In this document: positions 1-20,133 of the stretch, in pieces | Layout: each line of letters starts with the position of its first letter | Numbering within the stretch: position 1 is the first letter of the stretch | Assembly (NCBI GenBank): GCA_030533445.1 | Contig: CM060071.1 | Coordinates: forward strand, 1,736,001 to 1,800,000 | Direction: 5' to 3' | Origin: Cyprinodon diabolis | Taxonomy: Eukaryota > Chordata > Actinopteri > Cyprinodontiformes > Cyprinodontidae | DNA length: 64,000 nucleotides | Notes under the pieces: model-generated | What the model was told of the DNA's origin: nothing | Databases searched by the model: none | What the model saw: only the letters and a program-made list of their open reading frames with translations | Position numbers and translations under genes: made by a program

Positions 1-8508
<8,508 letters not shown>

Positions 8509-10381
8509 TGCCGTGATCAAAAAGAGACAGGAATTTGAAAAGTTTTAAATTAAAAGAAAAGGTCCAGTTTAATCCAAAATATTTGAGGGATCAAATTGTT
8601 GGTATCATCCAGTCACACAGATTGACAAAGCCTGGTTTTAACGCTCAGATTATCCAAGTCTCCCAGTTTCTCTGCTTTCTGTCTCTTCTCTTTTGCCACA
8701 CTTTCCATCCTCCTCCTTCCTTGGCAATAACTTTAAGAAGAGCTCCGAGCAGGCATGTGTTTGCAGCAGTTCTGACAGTCTGGCTGCTCCAAGGACCTGC
8801 TGCTATGAGGAGGAGCTGGTTAGTGACTGTTTAGTGTTGCAACATTGTGGGTGTGCTCATGCAAACATCAAGCAGAATGAGACAGTGGTTTAGCGAAGGT
8901 GCAGATTCCAGTCAGAGTGAAGCTTCGTAGCCACCACTGAAGTGAGAGCTGCAGAAGTTGTTCTCAGAAGTTATTTTAGAGACAATAGATTTATATCCAC
9001 TCTGAAGCCCAGTTTCAACAGGTGTGATCAGGTTTAGTCTGACTCAAATATTAAGTTTGCATATGCAAATTAGCTGGTGTGTGTAGAAACTTGTTAAACT
9101 CCCGGGAGGCAACTCTTTATCAGTAATATTTTTGCTTCCTTCCATTTCAGTAAACTTTCATTTCTCACACCTCCTTCAGTGTCATTATTTGAACCATCAC
9201 AGCTCCAAACTTCTATCCTCCTCGCTCTCTGCTCATCTCTCCCTCATGCTTGTTTTACTTTTCACCACGGATCTCTAGCTTACCTCGCTCCAGGCAAAAT
9301 TCCCAGCTGCACTCTCCTCCCTGCTGCAGTTCTCTGACATCAGATCCCTCACCCCTCCTCTCATGTGAAGCTGCAGAGAAGAACACTTTTAAGGCTGAAA
9401 CTAAACAATTGTGCTGGCACTTCTTCAAAATGAGGGAAACATGGTTTAAAACAAAGCCCTCTGTTCAAGCCGTTTTGTCTGGCTCTGCGTGATGTTTGTA
9501 ATCACATTCAGCTCCTAATAGCTCTGTGTTTTCTGTGTCTCCTCTGAAAGCTTATATGGTGAAGCAATTCAGCTATCAAAGGGAATTTCACAGCCTGCCC
9601 CTGTTGTTTTGTGGTATTTTCAAACATCTGCTTTGTAAATGTATTTATGTGTGTATAGAGGTGGGTGTGTTTTTGTGCGTAACTGTGGCAGAATTGCATG
9701 TAAGTGTGTGAAATAGCTCCTCAGGATGTTTTAACTTCTCTCAAGATAAAACAGTCTGACAGTGTAAATGGGGAAAATTAGTGAAATGAAGCTTTAACCT
9801 GTTATTTAGTCAACTTTCGCAGAATCTGTGATTAGCCTTTGTGCTCCAAGGCAGTTGGGTTATTGCCATTTTAGTAATTTCAAAGACTACAAGTAAATCA
9901 AGACCAAGGAAAGAAGAAAGAGGGAGACTGTTGCCTGAAAGTAATTATATTTACTACAGGCTCTCATTATAAAAGTATAAATTGATGCTTTTAGCAGGGA
10001 GCAGCATGTTTTTGCCAATACCAATTGCTGCAGCTGACTGAAAAAAGAGGGAGATAGGTGGGCTTTGCAAGAATGTCTACTGTAGAGAAGGCTTACTTAA
10101 AGTTAAGCTTCATGTGTGTTCTAAGAAAACAAACTCCACATATAATCAACAAACTGTCAATTTTCTATCAGCTAAATGATTTAACTAAGTGCCAAAATGC
10201 AGAGTAGAGACGGAAAGATATCCAATCAAGTGATTTTAAAAGACTATATCACTGCATAAAATCAGAGCCCCAAATGCACTAATTCCAAATTTTAGTTCAA
10301 CAATTTAGTTTGTAAATTTCATTAAAATTTCACCTTAAAGGCATAGAGGAGGATCTTTTATGTCTGGGTGGATCATCTAAA
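8509..10381. other. Upstream region of fam20a; no gene seen
   Basis: This would hold the fam20a 5' UTR and promoter. I see no TATA box at a convincing distance and no CpG island. The open frames here (for example 8535-8834 and 9250-9492) lack family similarity. Confidence 0.5.
9056..9069. promoter_or_regulatory. 14-bp palindrome with two overlapping POU-octamer halves
   Basis: TTTGCATATGCAAA, extended on one side to ATGCAAAT, about 550 bp upstream of the fam20a start codon. The octamer resemblance is visible; any regulatory role is inference. Confidence 0.3.
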
Positions 10382-10383
10382 TA

Positions 10384-11986
10384 CAGTGGGGGAAAAAAGT
10401 ATTTAGTCAGCCACCAATAGTGCAAGTTCTCCCACTTAAAAAGATGAGAGAGGCCGGTAATTTTCATCATAGATATACCTCAACTATGAGAGACAAAATG
10501 AGAAAAAAAATCCAGAAAATCACATTGTCTGATTTTTAAAGAATTTATTTGCAAAATATGGTGGAAAATAGGTATTTGGTCAGTTACAAACAAGCAAGAT
10601 TCCTGGCTCTCACAGACCTGTAACTTCTTCTGTAAGAGGCTCCTCTGTCCTCCACTCGTTACCTTCATTAATGGCACCTGTTTGAACCCGTTATCAGTAT
10701 AAAAGACACCTGTCCACAACCTCAAACAGTCACACTCTAAACTCCACCATGGCCAAAACTAGAGAGCTGTCAAAGGACACCCGAAACAAAATTATAGACC
10801 TGCACCAGGCTGGGAAGTCTGAATCTGCAATAGGTAAACAGCTTGGTGTGAAGAAATCAACTGTGGGATCAATTATTAGAAAATGGAAAACATACAAGAC
10901 CACTGATAATCTTCCACGATCTGGGGCTCCACGCAAGATCTCACCCCGTGGGGTCAAAATGATCACAAGAACGGTGAGTAAAAATCCCAGAACCACACGG
11001 GGGGACCTAGTGAATGACCTGCAGAGAGCTGGGACCAAAGTAACAAAGGCTACCATCAGTAACACACTACGCCGCCAGGGACTCAAATCCTGCAGTGCCA
11101 GACGTGTCCCCCTGCTTAAGCCAGTACATGTCAAGGCCCGTCTCAAGTTTGCTAGAGAGCATTTGGATGATCCAGACGATGACTGGGAGAATATCATATG
11201 GTCAGATGAAACCAAAATAGAACTTTTTGGTAAAAACTCTACTCGTCGTGTTTGGAGGAGAGAGAATCCTGAGTTGCATCCAAAGAACACCATACCTACA
11301 GTGAAGCATGGGGGTGGAAACATCATGCTTTGGGGCTGTTTTTCTGCTAAGGGACCAGGACGACTGATCCGTGTGAAGGAAAGAATGAATGGGGCCATGT
11401 ATCGTCAAATTTTGAGTGAAAACCTCCTTCCATCAGCAAGGGCATTGAAGATGAAACGTGGCTGGGTCTTTCAGCATGACAATGATCCCAAACACACCGC
11501 CCGGGTAACGAAGGAGTGGCTTCGTAGGAAGCATTTCAAGGTCCTGGAGTGGCCTAGCCAGTCTCTAGATCTCAGCCCCATAGAAAATCTTTGGAGGGAG
11601 TTGAAAGTCCGTGTTGCCCAGTGACAGCCCCAGAACATCACTGCTCTAGAGGAGATCTGCATGGAGGAATGGGCCAAAATACCAGCAACAGTGTGTGAAA
11701 ACCTTGTGAAGACTTACAGAAAACGTTTGATCTCTGTCATTGCCAACAAAGGGTATATAACAAAGTATTGAGATGAACTTTTGTTATTGACCAAATACTT
11801 ATTTTCCACCATATTTTGCAAATAAATTCTCTAAAAATCAGACAATGTGATTTTCTGGATTTTTTTTCTCATTTTGTCTCTCATAGTTGAGGTATATCTA
11901 TGATGAAAATTACCGGCCTCTCTCATCTTTTTAAGTGGGAGAACTTGCACTATTGGTGGCTGACTAAATACTTTTTTGCCCCACTG
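10384..11986 (+). mobile_element. Tc1-like DNA transposon, nearly full length (1603 bp)
   Basis: Bounded by TA target duplications (10382-10383 and 11987-11988). Both ends read CAGTGGGG inward, and the inverted repeats extend about 200 bp (10384-10590 against 11787-11986). Long inverted repeats of this kind are known in fish Tc1 families. A transposase frame fills the centre. The right end abuts a (TA)n microsatellite that probably grew from the TA target. Confidence 0.95.
10749..11771 (+). pseudogene. Tc1-like transposase, one premature stop
   Basis: The frame opens with [20 protein letters not shown] and has paired helix-turn-helix motifs in the first 110 residues ([32 protein letters not shown]). 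A DDE domain follows with Asp153 (WSDETK), Asp244 (HDNDPKHT) and Glu279 (SPIENLW), a DD34E spacing. A TGA at 11622-11624 (codon 292) interrupts it. The same frame then continues to a natural stop at 11769-11771, total 341 codons, the usual Tc1 length. A C-to-T change at a CpG in an Arg codon would explain the stop. The catalytic triad is intact but the C-terminal 48 residues are cut off, so this copy is probably inactive. Confidence 0.93.
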
Positions 11987-11997
11987 TATATATATGC

Positions 11998-12058
<61 letters not shown>

Positions 12059-12070
12059 CACATATATATA
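11987..12070. repeat. (TA)n microsatellite
   Basis: About 80 bp of nearly pure TA/ATAC dinucleotides directly at the right target TA of the Tc1 element. Open frames of Tyr-Ile repeats here are artefacts. Confidence 0.95.
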
Positions 12071-12806
12071 TTTTTCAGATGTGAAGACATACAAGGAAAA
12101 AAACAAAATAGTTTTTCTCACCAGATGAAATTCAAATTGAGAAGCAGCATCTTATTATTCATTGTTTTCTCCTAATCCTTTCACATTAATCCTGCATTTA
12201 AACAACTTTAGTCTGACTGTGGGGCGAGGCAGCCAAAGCTCTGGGTCCAAAGCAAGGATTTTACTCCAGTTGTTTCTTCTACAATCCATCAAACCTCTTA
12301 AAGCAGGCTCTCATCATAGCCAGTACTCCTCTGCAGCCAGTAATGGAAATTCATAGGTGGAATAAAATAAATACATTGCAAAATAAGACAGAATAGTTCT
12401 CTGAAGTCCAGATAACTTTCAAAATATTTGCATGATGATTGAACACTGATCAACAAAAAGAAAATTAGAAGTCAGCTTTAAATAAGGCAGATGAATGATG
12501 GCAAATTCTAAATAGGTGTATACAAAGAACCAATCAAACTTATGCTAAGTTATAACACCAGTATATTTATATTAATGCTAACAACCAAAAACATTATAAA
12601 AAAAACTTTATAAAAACAAAAATATAATTTAATGTACAGATTTACTTTTTGTACATAAATCTTGCCCTTCTGAGGCTTTGTGAAGTTACATCTGTGTTTT
12701 GCATGGTCCAATATGGTGTCAAAAACCTTAACAAATAATCTACCATCAAAGCCATAGAATGGGAACCAAAGAGAGCCAAGGAGAGCCACAACCCAGCAAA
12801 GCCATA

Positions 12807-13062
12807 ACTATGACTCACACTGAGTCTTGTTCTGCTGAAGATTTTTTTCTGATAAAAGGGAGTTTTCCTCTCTACTGTCGCTACAAGCATGCTTGGTGTG
12901 AGTGATTGTATTTGAGTCAATGAGTTAATGCAATCAGCTGGTTTTCCTTAGAAAACCAATATGACTGCATGATCTGGTTGATTTGTCTCTACAAACTGCC
13001 ATGAGATGACGTGTTGAGAATTGGCGCTATATAAATAGACTGAATTGAATTAAATTAGGGCA
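12807..13062 (+). mobile_element. LINE 3' tail (L2-like family), 5'-truncated
   Basis: Non-coding tail shared with the reverse-transcriptase element at 28985. Common words are TCACACTGAG, ACAAGCATGCTT, TTTGAGTCAATGAG, GGCGCTATATAAAT and a terminal GAATTGAATT repeat. Confidence 0.85.
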
Positions 13063-13734
13063 TCATGAATCAATTTGACTATCACAAATCAAGCCATTAA
13101 CTAATAGACTTTTTGAAGAAAGAGGTGTTATGTTAAAAAAAACATAATTTAATTTTTTTTTTCCTAATTTGAACTATTTAAATTAGAATATCATGATTTA
13201 CTCCTTTAGGATTTTTTTCTAATTTATTTGATCTATTTGCTTTTGGTTGACGACTCTGCTTCTTGGTCTGAACCTTTGGTTGTCAGGGGTTTGGAGGAAA
13301 AACACATTTGACCAGATTCCCAGAAAGAAGAGCTGCTCCATCCAAAGTGTGATCTATGCCGTCTCTCCCAATCAGTTTTTTATTTAAGTTTTAGGGTTTT
13401 GGAGTTGAGAGAGTTTAATCTTTGAACTGGAGAACAATCTATTGCTCAAATAGGACAAAACACTCCAACTTATCGAAGGGGATTTTGAAATAGAACCATG
13501 GAGATAATATATAAGAAAATCATCAGTTTATTTAATTTGTTCCCCGGTTTTGGTTTCTATTCTTAACAGGAAATTAATATATGATAATTTCATCCCAGAT
13601 AAAAAAATTGGTCCAAACACATTAATAAATTACAAGTCTTAATATGACTTTCATGGCCACAAGAATTTTCTGATTCTAAACAATTTTCTGCTATAGATAA
13701 CAGAAACCTTTTAATTTATAAAAAAGAAAACAAA

Positions 13735-14075
13735 TTATGCAGACATACAATGTTGCCCTGGTACACCGACACATGCACAAACCCTCCCATGCAAACTCTT
13801 ACACACATGCAGCGGTCACAGCATTTGAATTCCTCACCGCTAAACACAGATGTACTCTGGAAAGAGACATAGTTGTGGCCAGGCAGGAATCGAACCAGCT
13901 GGAGGCCAAGTCAACAGTTCAGTCTAACTGCCAGCTGAACTGCTGCTCTATGTCAAACCGTCTGACAGCAGGAGGGCCATATCAGCTGGAAGACACTTTG
14001 TTTATCAGCTGCTTGTCAGCTGCAGTCTTCTTATTTCATATATATTTTAGTCAACATTTATTTCTTTATTAAACA
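13735..14075 (-). repeat. Possible decayed tRNA-derived SINE
   Basis: The reverse complement contains an exact RNA polymerase III B box, GGTTCGATTCC (13885-13895), with Ser/tRNA-like flanks. The A box is not convincing. Weak call. Confidence 0.3.
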
Positions 14076-14439
14076 TCCTTGTCTCAGGTTTCCTCCCAGA
14101 GTTTTCTGCTGATCACATCAGAGCTTATCTGCATTGTTGATTGGAAGGATTGGGACACAGATGGTCTCTTAGTCGATTAATGCAGCTCCGTACAAAAGAA
14201 AGATGATTTTTATTCACTCTTTCTGAACCAATCTTTTGGTGCATACAGTAAAGTATAAAGTGTACACAAATAAGTTGAGAGAGTAAAAAAATCTCAATTT
14301 ACAGAAAGCGTCCTGATCTTGGCGCTGATCCCTGTCTTAATCACTCATTTCATTCACCTGTCTAGCTTTATCCTGTTTCTCTTCCCTGCTCATCTGATCC
14401 TCCTACTCCTGCTTTAATTTTAACACCTTAGTCCCAGCC

Positions 14440-15010
14440 ATCAGTGCCAGATTATTCTCGGGCCTTGTGTGAGAGTTCTCTAGCATACCCAGTTCTGTTT
14501 CTGATTACCTGATCCTTACTAGTTTCTGCCTCCTGAGTTTTGCCTGTCCCTATCTGGTCTGTTTCCCTGACCTGTCTTTGGATTCCTCTTGGATTCTTCT
14601 GTGGACTGAACCTGGATCTGTGTTTTGACTTCGCACTGTGGATTATCCTGTCTTCCTTCGTCTGCTTGGATCTGACCACCTGCCTGTTTTGAAGCCTACA
14701 GGCTTCAGTATCTGGATTTCTCTGGGAGCTTGAGCTGTGTCTTGTCAGCCGACCATCCGGAATCATCCTCCTTCTCTGGGCACAGACTGAACTGTTAAAC
14801 CAGGTTAGTGACTCACACGTTCATAATCATCCTCTGTCGGAATATCGTGGTCACTAACCTGTGTTTCTATCCAATAGACGTTCCTGCTTCAGATGCCCTA
14901 GCTGCTGATACCACAGATCTCAGTCCGTCATTTGAATAAACGCTTTTTAAGTTATTCCACTCTCTGTCTTGCCTGAATTCTGGGTCCTTTTATTCTGAGT
15001 CATTACCTAA
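14440..15010 (+). mobile_element. LTR-like element fragment, same family as 20134-21584
   Basis: In this orientation it matches the reverse complement of the 20-21.6 kb element. Matches include GCCAGATTATT near the start, ACTGTTAAACCAGG, a palindrome CAGGTTAGTGAC (14801-14812)/GTCACTAACCTG (14850-14861), an AATAAACGCTTT polyadenylation-like site (14935) and an ending CTGAATTCTGGGTCC. The ends are eroded and no coding sequence is seen. Confidence 0.65.
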
Positions 15011-18000
15011 AGCAGAGCTTATTTGCAATGTTTTATAATTAACAACACTAAAAACTTTCCCTGACCTCTTTATTATCTCAGCCTCTGCTAGGTGTGTTAA
15101 TCTGTGACACTCTGGGTCTTTTTCCACACCAATCAATTTTCATTCCTCTCCTATGATCTTCCTTTCTGATAGGAAACATTACAGACTTGTTCAAAGGATA
15201 ATTAAACAGTGAAAGTTTTATTTATTTTAATATTCAAAAGCTTATTTTAATACTAAGTTTTAAAAACTATTGGAATTACCACAATCAAAACATTCTTATT
15301 TGCTGATTTGATGATTGAAAATGTTTGCAAAGTCTTTGAGGCCAAATCTTAACTCCCTCCACAGATTCTCCATTAGCTGTGAGTTGGGAACCCTTGTTGT
15401 GCCAACAGAAAATTATAGTAAAATGGTAGTAAAATGTCCCCTTCCAGTCCTCATGAACTGCCCCCCTGCTGCAGATTAAAAGAAAACAAAAAAATCTAAG
15501 AAAAGGAGCAAGGAAACAAGGAAATCAGTTGTAGCAGTGGTTTGCCAAGATGCAGATGAAGTCTGGAGTCATCTTGTGCTTTCTGATTTTCAATAGCAGT
15601 TTAAAAATATTCTGTTTTTATGGCTTTTGAACAGAACCTCCACTTCCTCCCCGGGGCTCCCATGCTCGTGATTTACAGCCATCTGGAGGCTCAGCAGGTG
15701 AACTGTCAGAAACACAGCCACAGATGTTTTTAATTTCAGCAGCTGCATGACCAAATGCCTTTGTAATTTTAACAATTTGCTGACACCATGACATGTCTCC
15801 AGTTTTCTGGACCTAAACCAGGAACTGTCTTGTGTGTTTTATAATTTAAACAAGAATGTAGCTGAGAATCATAAAATAATGAATGTTGCTACTGTTTGGA
15901 AGAGCAATAAAAAATAAAGCCAAACTGAAGCAAAATGTTTTAAAATAAAGCAGGAATGAAAATTACAGACTGAACTCCCAGATTTCTACATATTTTCAAA
16001 ATGAGGACCTGTGTGTCTGAACATGCAAAATGTGTGTTTATTCCTGGGAGCTTAAAATAGAGAAGCTGTAAATTTGGTGCACTTCCAATGTAAAAGCTCT
16101 CAACACAGGGGGATCTGAGCGTAACATTTGGTTTAGATCAGCTTTCCTTGGAACCGTTTTTTTTCTTTCAGAGATCACTAGATGGTTTGGTTATTCTTGG
16201 GGTAAGGACAGTGGAAAGAAATTCTTAAAATGTTTGTTTTTTTTGATGACTTGTTCCATAAAACCCACTACTGATAAAATATGCATTCAAATTTCTTTCT
16301 GTTAAACAATTAATGAAAATAAGAATATAGAAAATGTAGAAAAAAGTAACAGATTATTTACCTTCTTTTAAACTTACATGGATTTCAAGTTTATTTTGTA
16401 ATCATGACAATTACAACAGTAATTATCAAAGGCTGCCAAGATTTTGAGTTACAATAAACTTAAAATTGTATGCTGTCATTCAGTGTTGTTGTTTTTTTTC
16501 TTCTTCTTCTTCAGATTCAGAATCCCTTTAGTACCTGCAGATCTCTTCTACCTAACAGGAAATGATTCTTCTCTTTCACTGTAAGGTCAAAACCTCATTA
16601 AACCAGAAACTGGATAGATAAATTGCCTTTAAAACATGTAACTGTCATGAATATGTCATAAAAATGAACTACTTTCTTTTGAATTTAGCTATTTGTGTCT
16701 TTAGTCATTGTCTGCCAGGAGGTTTTAATCGATCCATTTACCCAAATGTAACAGATATGGTCTAGGCAACAGCTACAAAAGCTGCAAAAGAGGATTGTCC
16801 TTTAAGAGAGCCTGGGGGGTAAAAGGAAAAAATCAGGCAGGTTTTTCAGTTAATATTTTGCAACAAATATTACCAAACAAAATACAAACAAATGGAAAAT
16901 ATGACTCTTACAAATCATATTAGTCTTATAAATTATATTTTATAAGTGCATGAATCAAGTCCTTGGGTTAGCTCGCCGTCAGAGGTGGCGTTTTCTTTTA
17001 CAAAAGGAATCTAAACTAACAAACAAAACAAAACACACCTTTGAAAATGATATTACAGGCAGTCTGTTATATTTTTAGGGTACTTTTGCAACAGCATGTT
17101 GCCAATAGTGACACTTTCAATTTGAGTTTCCGACGTTCAACAGTGGGTTGAAGCAAAAAAAAACTATTTCCCTAGTGAAAGTGTTGTCAAAGACCATGCC
17201 ACAGCCACAGTAGAGAAAGAGGAGAAAATGAACTTTCACCTGAAAATGTTGGGAATTTTTGAGCGGAGCAGGAAGTTCTTTAGTGTCAAAAGTACTTTAG
17301 TGTCAGGTCAGTGTCACACTGACCTCCAGCATGCAGTCAATGGAGTCCTAATGTTCACCACTAACTTTTCTGATGCATTGGTTACTGATTGATGCGCAGA
17401 TTTCAGTCCAAAATCCCCAAAATGCTTGAACAGTGACTAGACTTTGTTTTGTTGTTGTTTGTTTTTTTAACATATCAAATGAGACTGAGTCAGATCTGTA
17501 TTTCAATAGTATGGAGAGGTGGATTCCTTTGGAGAACCAGCCAATGAGAGACATTCTTAAAGGTGATTACCTTTGTCATTGGCCGGCACCGCTGCCAGGA
17601 GTAATAAGAAAGAGAGAATTTTTTTTTAGGTTATTCATCAATATAATAAGTTGTAGTAGTTGCAATAGTTGTAATAGTTGTTGAGCGAGCTGTAATATTT
17701 AGATGGACTAAAATGAAAATAAGTAAATAAACTGCTTTCAAAACTAAACTACATTTTATTCCAACCTTTAAAGCAAAATTTAAATGTGGTTTCAAAATGG
17801 AGCTAAAAGAAAATCTAAGATTTCTCACCAACCATTTACCTTAAAATCCAGCATGGCTGAGAGCCATATAACATATAGTTAGCCGCAGCATAAAAACTGT
17901 TTATGTGTTCCTCTGGTTTATGTGTTTCTTTGTTGTTCGTTAAATATTGCACACACAGTACTCTACAGCTTCCTTTAGTGAATATATAGCCACACTTTTT

Positions 18001-20128
18001 ATCCGTCTGCTTCTCCTAACGTGTAAAATAGTCTGTGTGTATCAAAATTAACGACATGCTTAACTTTAGAGGAAATTAAATAAAGAATAAAGCAGAATGT
18101 GTATGTGTGATGACCAGCTCAGGCTTTTAAAGCAGCAGCAGCAGAAATAACACAAGAGGAGCAGCAGCAGCTGCCAGAGGCCTCTGTGTTTTAAAGGGGA
18201 AGCAGTGAACATTAGAGAGGGTCTTAGACTGTGATGCTAACCATTCCATGGCTACTTTTAGGCTGTTAAATTAAACCTTTGGACCATGTGGAGATGACCT
18301 CTAAGTCTTAAAGGTATTTTAAATCCTGATTTGTCTTTATTCATGTAAATCTTCTAGTGGTCTTTTATCTGTTGGTTTAGTCGATTTTCTTATCATACTT
18401 ATCCAATAAACCTTTGACACCATCTTGATCCTCATTGGCTGCCAGTTTGGACTGCTTCATCTGAATGTCTGCAACTTTAAGGACTCACACCGTATTAGCC
18501 GGTACTGCTAATGGTTTTCATTTATCCACCAGTTAAACTCAAACAGTTTAAGTTGTTTCTGTTTCATTAACAGATGTGACTTCTTATTTCAGAAGTAAGT
18601 CATCAAAGGCAGCGACCAGAACCCCTTTCTGGATATCAGTTTTAATTCTTACAGAGAGTTTGAAACATAATCTCCTTTATATTAAAGCAAATATCAGTGG
18701 CTGAAAAAACATTTGATAGCATGTGCTATATGTATTTTGAAAAGAAAGCATTGTTGTGTTTTATGCCTGATGCCCTCTAAAACAGTGTTTATCTTACCTT
18801 AGTGAAGAATCTTTCTGCCCATCTATCTTCAATACTGAATTTCAGTGCAATATCAGATCTCTATAGCATCTGAAGATCTGTCTTACCACTAGATCTATAT
18901 GTATACACACACACACACACACTGCTTTTATTTTCATAACATATGGGGCATTTCATTGACTTGCACACATATATACCTCATAGATACACACTGCAACATA
19001 CTACTTGTTCAGTTCAGCTTTTGAACAGGTGTTTATTCTTTGGTTTTATTCCTCTGAAGGATGTTAATCAAACTGCACTAAATGAAGGGGAGAATTTAAA
19101 GAAAATATAATAAGCAGAATATGATCTTGTAATAAATATCAGCTGAATGAACAAGTGAAATGTTTGTCCTTGCAGCATTGAGGTTTTTGGTTTATCTAAT
19201 CATCAAAGCATCATTCTCTGGATGCCTTTTAAAAAGGGAGAAGATCGCACCCCCATGTGGCAGCAGTGCAACAGTACACAAAAATAAAGGATAAAGATGA
19301 TTTTGGGGATGTATAAAAAATATCCAGTACTCCTCTGCTTGACTAAAATTAACACATAGATATAACTGAATTTGAATATTAGCTCATTTAAAGTGAAAAT
19401 TAAATTTTATATATTATGTTTACAAAGCAAGTGTGTGTGAATGGTTGATTGTCCTGTTTGTCTCTATGTTGCCCTGCGATGGACTGGTGACCTGTCCAGG
19501 GTGGACCCCGCCTCTCACCCATAGACAGCTGGAAATAGACACCAGCACCCTTCGTGACCCCACTCGGGATAAGCGTGTCAGATAATGGATGGATGTTTAC
19601 AAAGCAAAGTATTTTAAATCTTTATTCCTCCTTATCTTGGTTTCAGCATTCTTGATTTTGATCACTATGGTTTATAGCTCTTAAAACCAAAAGTTCAAAA
19701 GTCAAAAGTAAACGCTCGCAGAGTGCTTAATCCAAGCATATTCTGTAAAGCTAATTATGGAAGATAAACTGTAGTCTGTCTGTAATGGTTATATACACAG
19801 TTTCTTTTGTATACATCTCTTTGCCCACATTTGATTTGTCAGGAAAATGATGGACAATCTATGGCTTGCACAAAATTCCAGTTATGAAACACCAATCATG
19901 GTTTGGAACAGGAGGTCCATTTCTTTGGTCATGCCTCTCCATGTTTCTCTGTCATTTCCCACAAGGTTGTTGTGAAAGGTTCATATATGCTGCTGAAACT
20001 GGCTTTTTTCAAAGGCTTGATGATGCTGAAGTGGCAAAATATAATATCAAAGTTTGACATTTCTAAACTAAAGAATACAAAATTAAAAGATAAACAGTAA
20101 AACTATTTAAAAATTTAAATTTCTCCCT
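15011..20128. other. Intergenic stretch, largely unassigned
   Basis: A+T-rich DNA without recognisable genes. It contains a (CTT)n tract (about 16499-16515), an (AC)n tract (about 18905-18922) and a SINE/LINE-type tail at 19436-19592. The remaining open frames are short and lack homology that I can recognise. Confidence 0.5.
19436..19592 (+). mobile_element. tRNA-SINE/LINE 3' tail with ATGG repeat end
   Basis: Contains the widespread fish words CCCTGCGATGGACTGGTGAC, CTGTCCAGGGTG and CCCCGCCTCTC, ending in TGGATGGATG. The tRNA-like head is absent, so it is 5'-truncated. The opposite-strand relative at 59712-59995 keeps the head. Confidence 0.75.
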
Positions 20129-20133
20129 TTAAA

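Noticed and set aside
8509..8520. Upstream extension of fam20a exon 1 to a start at 8520
   Set aside because: The codon at 8520 is TTG. The first in-frame ATG is at 8508 and matches the human FAM20A start region.
8535..8893. Plus-strand open frames next to fam20a exon 1
   Set aside because: Antisense to the fam20a upstream region, no recognisable domain, no conserved motif.
11831..12175. Open frames of Tyr-Ile repeats on both strands
   Set aside because: Produced by the (TA)n tract and the Tc1 inverted repeat.
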